From contig JAABRM010000056.1 of the NCBI GenBank assembly GCA_011390955.1, positions 1 through 47,850 of the forward strand: a DNA stretch of 47,850 bases. Reading direction: 5' to 3'. The stretch is from Oscillatoriales cyanobacterium (GTDB lineage: Bacteria > Cyanobacteriota > Cyanobacteriia > Cyanobacteriales > Laspinemataceae). Position numbers and translations under genes: made by a program. Shown piece by piece: positions 19,240 to 28,230 of the stretch (positions are counted from its first letter, which is position 1; every line of letters starts with the position of its first letter). The notes beneath the pieces are model-generated. The model did no database searches. It was not told the DNA's origin and worked only from the letters and a program-made list of their open reading frames with translations.

Positions 19240-21264
19240 TTAAGGATCGATCGACTCTTTGGCACTACTTTCGAGATATTCTAACGTGCCAAGCAGACGC
19301 ATGGCTGATTCATAAGCTTCTTGGGTTAATTCCCGCCGTTCTTCAGCGGAATCAGCAGCATTGTCCACCAGTAACCTGAGAAATCCAATCATCGGGTTTA
19401 AACGGGTGCGGATTTCATAAGAAGAATTCATTAAAGTTTCATTGCGAGCTCGTTTGAGCAACAGTTCTTGTGAGTCTTTGGAAAATTGCAGGGAGTACAA
19501 ATGAGTATAGCGACCACCTTTATTTAAGAGTTCTATATGAGTGCCGACTTCGATGATTTTTCCTTTTTCCAGGACGACTATTTGATCGGCTTTTTGGACG
19601 GTGGAGAGTCGGTGGGCAATGACGATGCTGGTGCGATCGTTGCTTAAACGTTCGATCGCTTGTTGGACTAAATGTTCGGAAACCGTATCCAGGGCGCTGG
19701 TGGCTTCATCTAAGACCAAAATATCGGGATTACTCAACAGGGCACGGGCGATCGCAATCCGTTGTCGTTGTCCCCCGGAAAGCATCACTCCGCGATCGCC
19801 AATTTCCGTATCAAACCCCTGGGGCAACTGCATAATAAAATCATAAGCATTCGCCTGCTTTGCCGCTTGAATAATTTCCGTTTCACTGGCAGTCGGACGG
19901 GGATAACCAATATTATTTCGCACCGAATCATTAAACAAAAAAGTTTCCTGGCTCACAATTCCCATTGATTTTCGCAGGGTGGTAAAGTCATAATCTCTTA
20001 AATCAATTCCATCAATGGTAATTTTTCCAGCGGTGGGATCGTAAAATCTGGGCACTAAATCCGCCAAAGTCGATTTTCCTGCCCCCGATCCCCCCACTAA
20101 AGCCAAAGTCGTGCCTCGGTGAATCGTTAAATTAATCTCATCTAACACCAATTCTGAACTATTCGGATAAGAAAAAGACACGCCCTCAAACCGAATTTCT
20201 TTTTGAATGCCCTGGTAGGGAATGTAACCATTTTGCATGATCGGCTTATCATCAAGGCGCAAAAATTCACTCACAATCACAGCCCCAGGGACGGCATTAG
20301 CAAATCGGCTACGGGTACTATTTAATTGTCCCACCACCACCATCATCCGATTCAGCACAAATAAATAAGTTAAGAGAACCGCAGATAATGAATCGATCTG
20401 ACTGGCAAACAGAAACCTACCGATCGCAATCATGGCTAACAAGGCACTCACGGCGGTAATTTCATTAATTGGCGCAGTTAGGGCATAGTTCATCTCAGAT
20501 TTTAATTCAGCATCTTCCCGATCCAGAATTCTTTGCACAATAATGTCATATTCTCTAGCTTCACTGCTAGTAGATTTCACCAGACGAATTCCATTTAATA
20601 TTTCGATAAACTTCCCCGAAAATGCTCTAGATGCTTGGGACAAAAATTCGCCATATTTTTGCGATCGATTAATTACAAATTGAGATAAAACAGGAACCCA
20701 AACTAAAATAAATGGAGCAACTAATGTTAGCTGCCATGAAATAGAAATGAGAATAAAAATAAATACTAAAATAGTAATGCCATGAACCACAACTTGAATT
20801 CCCAAGCGAATCGCACTAGCGGCGCGGCTTACTTCTTGGCCAATCGAGTTGATTACATCGCCAATTTTAGTTTTAGAGTAAAAATCTAGGTCTACATCTA
20901 ATAGTAACTTGATCGCCGAAAGGCGAATATCTCTCACCAATTGTTTGGAAACATAAGCAGAGGCCACGGTACTGGCATATATCGCACCATTTTTTAACAG
21001 AATACCTAACAGAATCACTCCCATCATGTAGAAGAGTCGATACTCAGCCGGGAGATTATCGAATAGGGATATAGTATAATAGAGAAAAGCTGGGGGGGAT
21101 TGTTCAAATTTTAATTCTTGTCCTAAAAACCCCAGTAACAAGGGTACAATCAGGGTTGTACTCACCCCATTGAACAAAGCACCTACCCAACCGAGGATAA
21201 TCGTGATGAGAATCCAACCGGGCTGTCTGCGAGCAAATTTTAGAAGAAATTTATATGGAGTCAT
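19240..21264 (-). CDS. ABC exporter (HepA/MsbA-like, fused TMD-NBD) with HisKA-like tail
   Basis: Half-transporter of 674 residues working as a dimer in the inner membrane. It has about six TM helices (residues 15-310), then a nucleotide-binding domain with Walker A GGSGAGKST (391-399), LSGGQ (495-499), Walker B ILVLDEATSALD and the H-loop His551. It resembles HepA-type exporters, which in Nostoc-like cyanobacteria serve envelope polysaccharide export. The neighbouring glycosyltransferases and galE support a glycan or glycolipid substrate (inference). Residues about 612-665 form an extra C-terminal segment with the look of a histidine-kinase dimerisation helix (SSYEIRTRLNPMIGFLRLL) in which the phospho-acceptor His is Tyr616. 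Confidence 0.92.
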   Translation of the reverse strand: MTPYKFLLKFARRQPGWILITIILGWVGALFNGVSTTLIVPLLLGFLGQELKFEQSPPAFLYYTISLFDNLPAEYRLFYMMGVILLGILLKNGAIYASTVASAYVSKQLVRDIRLSAIKLLLDVDLDFYSKTKIGDVINSIGQEVSRAASAIRLGIQVVVHGITILVFIFILISISWQLTLVAPFILVWVPVLSQFVINRSQKYGEFLSQASRAFSGKFIEILNGIRLVKSTSSEAREYDIIVQRILDREDAELKSEMNYALTAPINEITAVSALLAMIAIGRFLFASQIDSLSAVLLTYLFVLNRMMVVVGQLNSTRSRFANAVPGAVIVSEFLRLDDKPIMQNGYIPYQGIQKEIRFEGVSFSYPNSSELVLDEINLTIHRGTTLALVGGSGAGKSTLADLVPRFYDPTAGKITIDGIDLRDYDFTTLRKSMGIVSQETFLFNDSVRNNIGYPRPTASETEIIQAAKQANAYDFIMQLPQGFDTEIGDRGVMLSGGQRQRIAIARALLSNPDILVLDEATSALDTVSEHLVQQAIERLSNDRTSIVIAHRLSTVQKADQIVVLEKGKIIEVGTHIELLNKGGRYTHLYSLQFSKDSQELLLKRARNETLMNSSYEIRTRLNPMIGFLRLLVDNAADSAEERRELTQEAYESAMRLLGTLEYLESSAKESIDP

Positions 21265-21360
21265 TATTGCCTGCGAAGGGTTTCGATGGGTTAATCAATC
21301 CCCAATGAGCGGTGAAACATGGATATTCACCAATAACCTTAGCAAAATTACCGAACTTCG

Positions 21361-21486
21361 TCACTCGATCGCCTGAACTTTACAAATTCTCAGAGAGGCT
21401 GCTTCAATCCACTCTGGGAAGTTTTCCGCCAAAAAATCTTCAGGAAAATATCCGTAATGGTTTTGCCCGTTGAATGCGGAACGCAT
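21361..21486 (-). CDS. Possible small ORF (41 aa) between the glycosyltransferase and exporter genes
   Basis: The minus strand is open from just after the GT4 stop to a TGA at 21361. From the ATG at 21486 it would encode 41 residues with protein-like composition (YGYFPEDFLAENFPEWIEAA). No ribosome site is obvious and I recognise no family. It could be a small co-transcribed protein or a gene remnant. Confidence 0.3.
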   Translation of the reverse strand: MRSAFNGQNHYGYFPEDFLAENFPEWIEAASLRICKVQAIE

Positions 21487-21534
21487 TTCTGAGGGCGAGG
21501 GAATCGCTGGCTCTATTGGCTCACTTAATTCAGA

Positions 21535-22689
21535 TTATAAACCAGAGATTAACGATTCCAAAGATGCCGCCATTGCGTCTAAACTATAAAATTGAACGCA
21601 TTTTTTACGAGCATTCATACCTTTTTGAGTAGCCAACTCAAAGTCTTGGAAAATATTGGCAATAGCCCGGGCAATTTGTTCCGGGGAATTGGGTTCAACC
21701 AAATACCCAGTTTCGCCTAATATTTCGGGAATATCCCCAACTTTTGTCGATAAAACAGGTTTGGCCATCGCCATGCCATCGGTCAACTTCAGGGGAAACT
21801 GGGCTCTGGCGGTTAAAGTATCTCGTTGAGGCACCACCACCAGATGAGCGGCGGCCAAAATTTCCGGCATCTTCTCTACTGGACTCTTGGGAATTTTGAC
21901 AATCCAACGTCCCCATTTTTCCATGAGGCGATCGTCATAGTCATCATAAGGGCTGCCGCCGACAATGGCTAACCGGAAATCCGGCTGATTTAATCGATCT
22001 AAAGCCATTAAAACATCTTCTACTCCTTTGTGGGGTCGCGGGGCGCCGGGAAACATCAAAATTCGATAACCAGAAAGTCCATATTTTTCTCGACTCGCGG
22101 CGGGATGGTACTTTTCCGGGTCAAACATATCTGTGTCTTTGCCATTGGGAATATAAATTCCACCAAAACGGTCTTGTAAAAACTGCGTATCAATGGTGAT
22201 CGCATCAGCGAGGTGAACCCAGTTTTCGATCCACTTCACATACAAGGGATGATCGGGCGATCGCAATTGGCCATTTTCTTTAAAAATATCGCGATAAAAT
22301 TGCTTCAGAGAACCGGGGCGATATTGCCAATCATCCCCCCCATACCAACTCAATTCCCAGTCATCCATATCTAATAGTAAAGGACGACGGGTTTGCAGTT
22401 TCTTCAGCAAAGATAACCCAAAGCTGGTGGGCTTGGGTTTGACCGCATAAATAATATCTCCATCAATTTTTTGCAGCAGCTTTTGGGCAGCTTTCAGGAA
22501 ACCGGGATAAATTTCCCCTGCCACCTCATCCACGGAGAAACCCTGGGGGGGAATCGCGTAAATTTCTTTACCAAATTGAAAGCCAATTACTTGGACTTGA
22601 TAGTTCAGTTTTTTTAGCACTTGCCCCAGGAGAAAAGCCCGAATTGCTCCTCCCCCGGATAAATCGCTGACGACTAAAGATACTTTCAT
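21535..22689 (-). CDS. Glycosyltransferase, GT4-like (GT-B fold)
   Basis: Cytoplasmic sugar transferase of 384 residues using a nucleotide sugar. The N-terminal Rossmann half begins MKVSLVVSDLSGGGAIRA. The C-terminal donor-binding half shows LMFPGAPRPHKGVEDVLMAL, LAIVGGSPYDD, and the acidic-motif region around MAMAKPVLSTKVGDIPEILGETGYLVEP, all typical of family 4. A GTG five codons upstream (22704) keeps the frame, with GGA close before it. The ATG at 22689 fits the family N-terminus better. It lies upstream of the exporter gene on the same strand. Donor and acceptor are unknown. Confidence 0.88.
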   Translation of the reverse strand: MKVSLVVSDLSGGGAIRAFLLGQVLKKLNYQVQVIGFQFGKEIYAIPPQGFSVDEVAGEIYPGFLKAAQKLLQKIDGDIIYAVKPKPTSFGLSLLKKLQTRRPLLLDMDDWELSWYGGDDWQYRPGSLKQFYRDIFKENGQLRSPDHPLYVKWIENWVHLADAITIDTQFLQDRFGGIYIPNGKDTDMFDPEKYHPAASREKYGLSGYRILMFPGAPRPHKGVEDVLMALDRLNQPDFRLAIVGGSPYDDYDDRLMEKWGRWIVKIPKSPVEKMPEILAAAHLVVVPQRDTLTARAQFPLKLTDGMAMAKPVLSTKVGDIPEILGETGYLVEPNSPEQIARAIANIFQDFELATQKGMNARKKCVQFYSLDAMAASLESLISGL

Positions 22690-23350
22690 CAAGGCAAAAA
22701 TCACTCCATCGAGATTATATTTGCTAATAATATTTAAGGCAATTGATAGATTAAAGTTTTAATTAACTTAAGTAATTATTTTTAGTTATTAATAATTTAG
22801 TTTAAAACGATTTTGATTAATTACCTATGGCAATAATTGGCAATTTACCTGAAGCAATGGTCAGATTTAGATACCTAAAATAAAGCCATTGTATGCAAGC
22901 GACCGATCGCTCTATCTATCCCGCTCCGACTAGCAAAGATGAATGGGTCTAAGCCGGATCGCCCATCATTTGTTAATCTGGATAGCAAATGATTGATTTT
23001 TTATTCATCTAGCTTTCTAATTGTTCTAGAGAGTGGGATACCGCGTCTAAATCATTTTGCCATAGAGAAAGGGAGCATCTTGCTCGCACTACAATAGACA
23101 AAAAAGCTTTCCCAAGCCCCCAAGCCGTTAAAGGGGGTTGGGGGGATCGACATATGATGAAAGCGCTCTTGTCTATGATGAGCGGGCGCCGAATCCATTG
23201 TCAAAATGGTTTAGGGTCGCTATATAATGATAATTATAGCCTAATACTGACCATCGGCGGTAAATCCTTTTTATCCCGATTCAGGATCGCGATCCGGTTA
23301 TTTTTCAGTTGGAAATCATCTGACAATTCAATTAGTAATCAGACCTATAT
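22690..23350. other. AT-rich divergent spacer between two glycosyltransferase genes
   Basis: About 660 bp that must hold promoters for both directions. Visible structures are an imperfect palindrome around CCCCCAA/TTGGGGG (about 23117-23146), a HIP1-like GATCGC near 22905 and short repeats of CAAATGATTG. An open frame at 23154-23354 looks non-coding. No RNA gene was recognised. Confidence 0.5.
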
Positions 23351-24421
23351 ATGATGAGTAATAATTTAGAATTGCCGATATTTTTAGATGAGGTTTCATT
23401 GCCAGAAACGCTTCCTCCCCTCGTAGTAATTGCATTTACGCGCCCAGATTTGCTGTCACAAGTTTTAGCAGGAATTAGTCAGCAATCTTTGCTACCAAAA
23501 AACATCATTGCCTTTGTTGATGGGGTCAGGAAAGTAGATGACGAACCATTGATTCAGCAATGTGTTGAATTGTTCAAAGCATTTTCCACATCTGTGCCAG
23601 TTCAAATCGTCGCCCGAACAAAAAACTTAGGCGGCGATCGCAACGTAATTTTAGGTTTGACGGAGGTTTTTTCGGCTTACGATTCTCTGGTATATTTGGA
23701 AGATGATACGGTTCCCAATCCTCATTTTTATGAGCGAATGTGCCGACTTTTATCCGCCTATCGTGACTGCCAAAAAATTTGTTCAGTGAGTGCTTATGCC
23801 AACTTACCTCCAGGATGTGATGAACTGTTATCAAAAGATTTTATGATATCTAACCGCGTGTTTAGTTTGGGGTTTGGGACTTGGCGCGATCGCTGGAATG
23901 AACTCAATTTAGCCCATCAACCAGCACAATACAATCCGTTTGGGAGCTTTTATAAAATTCCCGCCAACCGACAGACAAAAATGACAATGGTTAATCAATT
24001 TTGGTTGGAAAAAAACCAGCAAACCGATTGGGTAATTACATTCACATTGGCGTCTTTGTACCATCAAAAAGTACATATAATTCCGACTAATTCCTTGGTT
24101 TACAATATCGGATTTGGACATCCTGAATCTAAAACCTATAGAGGAAAAGAAGCGGCTTGGGTGAATGCAAGATACGATGCCGAGTTTCGTCCGAATAGCC
24201 TGCCATCTAGTCTTGAATTATCTCCCTGTCTAAAATTAGATCGGAAAAATGTTGAACTAGCAGAACATTTTTGGAAAAATAATATATGGCTCACTCCAGG
24301 GGCTTTGCTTTATTTGTTGCGGAAGTATGGTAGCTTCAAGAGTATAGTTTTATTCCTAAAAATTTTCGTGACTCGTTTGCCGATTCTGTTGCGACGTTGG
24401 CGCAATGGAAGGCAGATATAG
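23351..24421 (+). CDS. Glycosyltransferase, GT-A/GT2-like
   Basis: A 356-residue transferase. The N-terminal strand LPPLVVIAFTRPDLLSQVL, the middle TKNLGGDRNVILGLTEVF and the acidic triplet in VYLEDDTVPNPHF (DxD-like metal site) give a GT-A fold. FGTWRDRW follows in the acceptor region. Unlike classic GT2 enzymes the first strand lacks the VSVIIP signature, so it may belong to a sugar-transferase subfamily. The start lies in ATGATG with no strong ribosome site; either ATG is possible. The gene is convergent with the next glycosyltransferase, 52 bp away. The glycan is unknown. Confidence 0.82.
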   Translation: MMSNNLELPIFLDEVSLPETLPPLVVIAFTRPDLLSQVLAGISQQSLLPKNIIAFVDGVRKVDDEPLIQQCVELFKAFSTSVPVQIVARTKNLGGDRNVILGLTEVFSAYDSLVYLEDDTVPNPHFYERMCRLLSAYRDCQKICSVSAYANLPPGCDELLSKDFMISNRVFSLGFGTWRDRWNELNLAHQPAQYNPFGSFYKIPANRQTKMTMVNQFWLEKNQQTDWVITFTLASLYHQKVHIIPTNSLVYNIGFGHPESKTYRGKEAAWVNARYDAEFRPNSLPSSLELSPCLKLDRKNVELAEHFWKNNIWLTPGALLYLLRKYGSFKSIVLFLKIFVTRLPILLRRWRNGRQI

Positions 24422-24473
24422 AAAGCCCGATCTAATTTTTCCAGACAGCAGACAACCAAATCTGGTTGTGAGT

Positions 24474-25475
24474 TCAAGGTTTTTTAAACCATGATAATAT
24501 TTGCTTCGATCGCGGTCCTTGGTATTTTTCATAAAGTAAAAAGCTGGGAATCAGCGATCGCAACCCATAAGCGAACCTCAGTCCAGTAGACCCGGAAATT
24601 TGCCAGCGCATATTCCAAATTTTGAGGGCGATCGGGACTTCGATGATATTGACTAAACGGTCAAAAGTTGCTGATTCTTTATCCCGAATCGCCTCATTTA
24701 CCAGAAACTCTAAGCCAATATTACCAAGTTGCCGTAAACTTGGCTGTTCTCGATAAACTTTTTCATAAAATAACAGATAATAATTCTGCATATAGTTCCA
24801 ACTGTTCGTGCGATTGCCCCGGTGTTTCGTATAGAATGCCCCCACCATCGGGGTGTAAACAAAAGTGACACCGTTCACCAGAATATCTATCCCAAAGTAT
24901 CGATCTCCCAGGGCTTTCATCTCTTCCGGAAACTGACAATTTTGGAAAATACTGCGTTTCATCAACATACATTGTTGCAGGGCAGGATGGGGTGAATTTG
25001 CCAAAAAATCTGGAATCAGTAACCGTTGAATTAATTGGTCGCGGTTCAATTTGCCGATGATATTTTGCTGTCTGTCCACAATCTTTTCATCCGCATCAAT
25101 AAACACTCGCTCGTAATCGCAATAAAAGACAATCTCTTGATTTTCCCAACCTTTTAAATGCTCTAACTGAAATCGAGTTTTATCTTCGTGGATCCAATCA
25201 TCTGCATCCAGACATTGAATCCATTCTCCTTGCGCTTGTTTTACCCCAAAATTGCGGGCTGCGGGTAAACCACCATTCTCTTTATAGCAATATCTGACTC
25301 GCGCATCTAGAGCCATTAAATTCTCCGCCACCTGCCGAGTATTATCCGTGGAACCATCATCCACAATCAAGCATTCTAGGTCAGTAAAAGTTTGAGCTAA
25401 AACACTTTTTACTGACCTTTCCAGGTAGTGAGATTGATTATAGCAATTGATAATGATTGATACTAGGGGAGCCAT
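24474..25475 (-). CDS. Glycosyltransferase family 2
   Basis: A 333-residue inverting transferase of the GT2 type. It opens with PLVSIIINCYNQSHYLERS and has the nucleotide-binding VDDGSTDNT, the NGGLPAARNFGV segment and the DxD motif in CLDADDW. No membrane segment is evident, so it acts in the cytoplasm or at the membrane face. It sits 57 bp downstream of galE on the same strand. Co-transcription with galE would couple UDP-sugar supply to transfer (inference). Donor and acceptor are unknown. Confidence 0.9.
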   Translation of the reverse strand: MAPLVSIIINCYNQSHYLERSVKSVLAQTFTDLECLIVDDGSTDNTRQVAENLMALDARVRYCYKENGGLPAARNFGVKQAQGEWIQCLDADDWIHEDKTRFQLEHLKGWENQEIVFYCDYERVFIDADEKIVDRQQNIIGKLNRDQLIQRLLIPDFLANSPHPALQQCMLMKRSIFQNCQFPEEMKALGDRYFGIDILVNGVTFVYTPMVGAFYTKHRGNRTNSWNYMQNYYLLFYEKVYREQPSLRQLGNIGLEFLVNEAIRDKESATFDRLVNIIEVPIALKIWNMRWQISGSTGLRFAYGLRSLIPSFLLYEKYQGPRSKQILSWFKKP

Positions 25476-25532
25476 CTGACCACCTGACTGAATTTAATGA
25501 CTTTTAATGCTGGCTATTAATGCTGCCTAGAC

Positions 25533-26531
25533 TTAACTATGCCGTTTTTGATGCCATTGCCAAGCATGAGTAATAATATCACTTAAATCTGAGTATTGGG
25601 GCGACCAACCTAAGATTGTTTTGGCTTTTTCGCTACTACCCACGAGCACCGGAGGATCTCCCGGACGGCGATCGCTTTCTACCACTTTAATCTTTTTCCC
25701 GGTAATGTTTTCCGCTTTGCAAATCACTTCTTTAACGGAAAAACCACCGCCATTGCCTAAGTTAAAAAAGTCTGTATTTCCTCCATTGAGCAGATATTCT
25801 AACCCTAAAATATGGGCGCTGGCCAAATCATTGACATGAATATAATCGCGGATACAAGTGCCATCGGCAGTCTCATAATCCGTGCCAAAAATTACAATAG
25901 AGTCTCGTTTGCCCAAAGCAGTTTGTAACACTAAAGGAATGAGATGAGTTTCTGGGTTATGATCTTCTCCCAGTTGGCCATTCGGGTCGGCCCCAGCCGC
26001 ATTAAAATAGCGAAAACTTACGGATTTGAAGTCATAAGCGGGGTCAAAATCTTGGAGAATTTTTTCCACCATTAATTTAGTCTGACCGTAAGGATTAATC
26101 GGATTTTGGGGATGGTCTTCGGTGAGAGGAATTCTGTGGGGAATGCCATAAGTAGCGCAAGTAGAAGAAAAGACAAATTTTTTCACGTTTGCCGCCACCA
26201 TCGCTTCTAAAAGAGTGAGAGTACCCACCACATTATTATGATAATATTTGGCTGGTTCTGTCACCGATTCTCCCACATAAGCGTAGGCCGCAAAATGCAT
26301 CACAGCGGCAATGTTATGGGTAGCAAAAAGGCGGTCTAACAAAGAGCGATCGCAGGTATCCCCGACCACCAATGGCACCTGCAAAACTTCCTCAACAATG
26401 TCTTGATGACCGTAGACCAAATTATCCAGAATCAGCACATCGTAACCGGCTTGTTTCAGGGCTAAAACTGCATGGGAGCCAATATATCCAGCGCCCCCAG
26501 TCACTAAAATCATTGGTTTTTCGTTACTCAC
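25533..26531 (-). CDS. galE: UDP-glucose 4-epimerase
   Basis: Interconverts UDP-glucose and UDP-galactose using bound NAD. The extended SDR signature is complete: GGAGYIGSH (NAD loop), FSSTCATYG (catalytic Ser/Thr), and NPYGQTKLMVEK (catalytic Tyr and Lys). Later segments FRYFNAAGADPNGQ and RDYIHVNDL are GalE-typical, as is the length (332). The frame also opens at a TTG (26537), but the GTG at 26531 has AGGA about nine bases upstream and is preferred. The neighbouring glycosyltransferases suggest it feeds galactose into an exopolysaccharide. Confidence 0.96.
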   Translation of the reverse strand: MSNEKPMILVTGGAGYIGSHAVLALKQAGYDVLILDNLVYGHQDIVEEVLQVPLVVGDTCDRSLLDRLFATHNIAAVMHFAAYAYVGESVTEPAKYYHNNVVGTLTLLEAMVAANVKKFVFSSTCATYGIPHRIPLTEDHPQNPINPYGQTKLMVEKILQDFDPAYDFKSVSFRYFNAAGADPNGQLGEDHNPETHLIPLVLQTALGKRDSIVIFGTDYETADGTCIRDYIHVNDLASAHILGLEYLLNGGNTDFFNLGNGGGFSVKEVICKAENITGKKIKVVESDRRPGDPPVLVGSSEKAKTILGWSPQYSDLSDIITHAWQWHQKRHS

Positions 26532-26621
26532 TGGCAAATTCCTTTTCTTGTTTCAATAGTTGAATATGAACCAAAATATGAATCAAATAATTCTGAAATA
26601 TCGATGCTGAGAAATCGAAAC

Positions 26622-26831
26622 TTAGAGATCGATAATTTTGATGCGCCCGCTTTGGATATGATCGAAGATGCGATTGATTTGTCGGCGATCTTCCTCGTTA
26701 ATATGTTTATCATTCAGCATAGCAGAGGTGAGTTGTAACTGTTCTCTTCTAGCAATTTCATTCGATTCGACAATTCGTGCAATCAGTTGATGAATGTTTA
26801 AACTTACGGGAATTGGATTTTGTCTAACCAT
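26622..26831 (-). CDS. Small conserved cyanobacterial protein of unknown function
   Basis: A 69-residue, mostly helical protein. The segment LQLTSAMLNDKHINEEDRRQ followed by INRIFDHIQSGRIKI resembles small proteins seen often in cyanobacterial genomes (family memory, no formal name). There is no membrane segment and no metal motif. No ribosome site is visible before the ATG. It lies 91 bp upstream of galE on the same strand and could share its transcript. Confidence 0.65.
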   Translation of the reverse strand: MVRQNPIPVSLNIHQLIARIVESNEIARREQLQLTSAMLNDKHINEEDRRQINRIFDHIQSGRIKIIDL

Positions 26832-26991
26832 AGGGAATGCTCAGGTGATGGATCTGACCCAGGCACTTTTGGGGTGCGTATTCATTGTACTACTTACAGC
26901 CTATTCAGAAATAATCCGCGCTTTGCCCTCACCCCGTACCCCTCTCTAATGCATGGGCCGCCGTCGATTTAGGGTGAGGGCAATGTGTTAA

Positions 26992-27020
26992 GTAGGGGGG
27001 AGCAAGCGAATCCCCCCTAC
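26992..27020. repeat. Perfect 10-bp palindrome (GTAGGGGGGA / TCCCCCCTAC)
   Basis: Inverted repeat with a 9-base loop upstream of gloB. An imperfect CCCTCACCC/GGGTGAGGG pair lies just before it (about 26928-26980). These are dispersed palindromes of the spacer with no clear regulatory reading. Confidence 0.6.
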
Positions 27021-27113
27021 TCGTGAACAAGCTGTAAGATTGATTTGCCTTTGTCCCCCGGAAGCAGATTAAAATTTAACTGGATAAATTTTCCCTCACG
27101 GAGGTATGGTTCT

Positions 27114-27914
27114 ATGCAAATTTATCGAATTCCGGCGCTGTCTGATAATTATATTTTCCTAATATACGACCCTGAGAAAAATATCGCGGCTGTGGTGGAT
27201 CCGGCGGTGGCTCCCCCCGTGTTAGAAAAATTGGCAGAACTAGGGGCTGAGTTGGTGGCAATTTTTAACACCCATCATCATAGCGATCATGTGGGGGGCA
27301 ACCGATCTCTGATGGAACGCTTCCCAAATGCGATCGTGTACGGGGGGGCAGAAGATCGGGGGCGAATTCCTGGTCAGCAAGTCTTTCTGGAGGAAGGCGA
27401 CACCGTGGAATTTGGCGATTCCCGCAAGGGATCCGCTTCGCGGAATCGCACGGGTCAAGTTTTCTTTGTCCCCGGACATACTCGCGGTCACATTGCCTAT
27501 TATTTTCCGCCCATGCAGGAAGAAGAAACCGGCAATTTATTCTGTGGCGATACCTTATTTGCTGGAGGTTGTGGCCGATTATTTGAAGGCACCCCCGCAC
27601 AAATGGTCAACTCCCTGAGCAAATTACGCAATTTACCGGACTCGACGCAAGTTTGGTGTGCCCATGAGTACACTCTCGGTAATCTGCAATTTGCCATCAC
27701 CGTCGATGGGGATAATCCAGATTTACAACAACGCTTTGCCGAAGTGAAAACCGCGCGATCGCTCTCCCAACCCACCGTTCCATCAACTTTGGGGCTGGAA
27801 AAACGCACCAACCCTTTCTTGCGCTGGGATCAACCGGCGTTACAGTCAGCGGTGGACAGCCAAGACCCAGTACAGACTTTTGCCCGCGTGCGCGGTCGTA
27901 AAGATATTTTTTAA
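27114..27914 (+). CDS. gloB: Hydroxyacylglutathione hydrolase (glyoxalase II) with internal insertion
   Basis: Metallo-beta-lactamase-fold hydrolase that completes methylglyoxal detoxification, turning S-lactoylglutathione into lactate and glutathione. The dinuclear metal motif [10 protein letters not shown] is intact, as are [26 protein letters not shown] and CAHEYT. The ATG at 27114 has GGAGG nine bases upstream and fits the family start [13 protein letters not shown], so longer upstream frames are rejected. Nine extra residues (SRKGSASRN) sit between EFGD and RTGQV; they come from a 27-nt palindromic insertion (see separate entry). They fall in a surface connection before the GHTRGH strand, so activity may survive. 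Confidence 0.94.
   Translation: MQIYRIPALSDNYIFLIYDPEKNIAAVVDPAVAPPVLEKLAELGAELVAIFNTHHHSDHVGGNRSLMERFPNAIVYGGAEDRGRIPGQQVFLEEGDTVEFGDSRKGSASRNRTGQVFFVPGHTRGHIAYYFPPMQEEETGNLFCGDTLFAGGCGRLFEGTPAQMVNSLSKLRNLPDSTQVWCAHEYTLGNLQFAITVDGDNPDLQQRFAEVKTARSLSQPTVPSTLGLEKRTNPFLRWDQPALQSAVDSQDPVQTFARVRGRKDIF
27415..27449. mobile_element. 27-nt palindromic small dispersed repeat inserted in gloB at a HIP1 site
   Basis: The segment from GCGATTCC (27415) to GGAATCGC (27449) is an imperfect palindrome with a GGATCC centre. Removing 27 bases restores GGCGATCGCACG, that is an intact HIP1 octamer and the uninterrupted protein segment FGDRTGQV. It looks like one of the very small dispersed repeats described in cyanobacteria. 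The length keeps the frame. Confidence 0.75.
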
Positions 27915-28003
27915 GCAGATGTTTTAAGCTGACCTAGACCCCGCAGTTCATTGTCAATTGTCAATTAGCAATAAGTTATTAAGCCTAATTGCGATCGCGG
28001 TCA

Positions 28004-28047
28004 AAATCGGGTATGCTGAGAGATTGTGGCCTCGGCATACCCGATTT
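28004..28047. repeat. 17-bp hairpin between gloB and rplI
   Basis: AAATCGGGTATGCTGAG pairs with CTCGGCATACCCGATTT (one G-U when transcribed) around a 10-base loop. It lies 90 bp after the gloB stop and about 180 bp before the rplI start. No T run follows, so it is either a weak terminator, an mRNA end stabiliser or a dispersed repeat. Confidence 0.65.
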
Positions 28048-28230
28048 GCTCACAACCGAAAGCACCAATAGTCGCCCCGCCAAAGAATTGGAGAGGCCAT
28101 ATTTTTAAACGTTCAACAAACGTTAAACAGAAGTTGTAGCAAGTTGTGTGGAGATTTCACCAAAATCTTGACACAGGCAGCGGTCAAATTATCACCCCTT
28201 AAAATTATTACCCATAGAGGAGAAACTATT

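Noticed and set aside
23154-23354. 66-codon frame before the glycosyltransferase gene
   Set aside because: Composition is not protein-like, there is no ribosome site, and it overlaps the real start at 23351.
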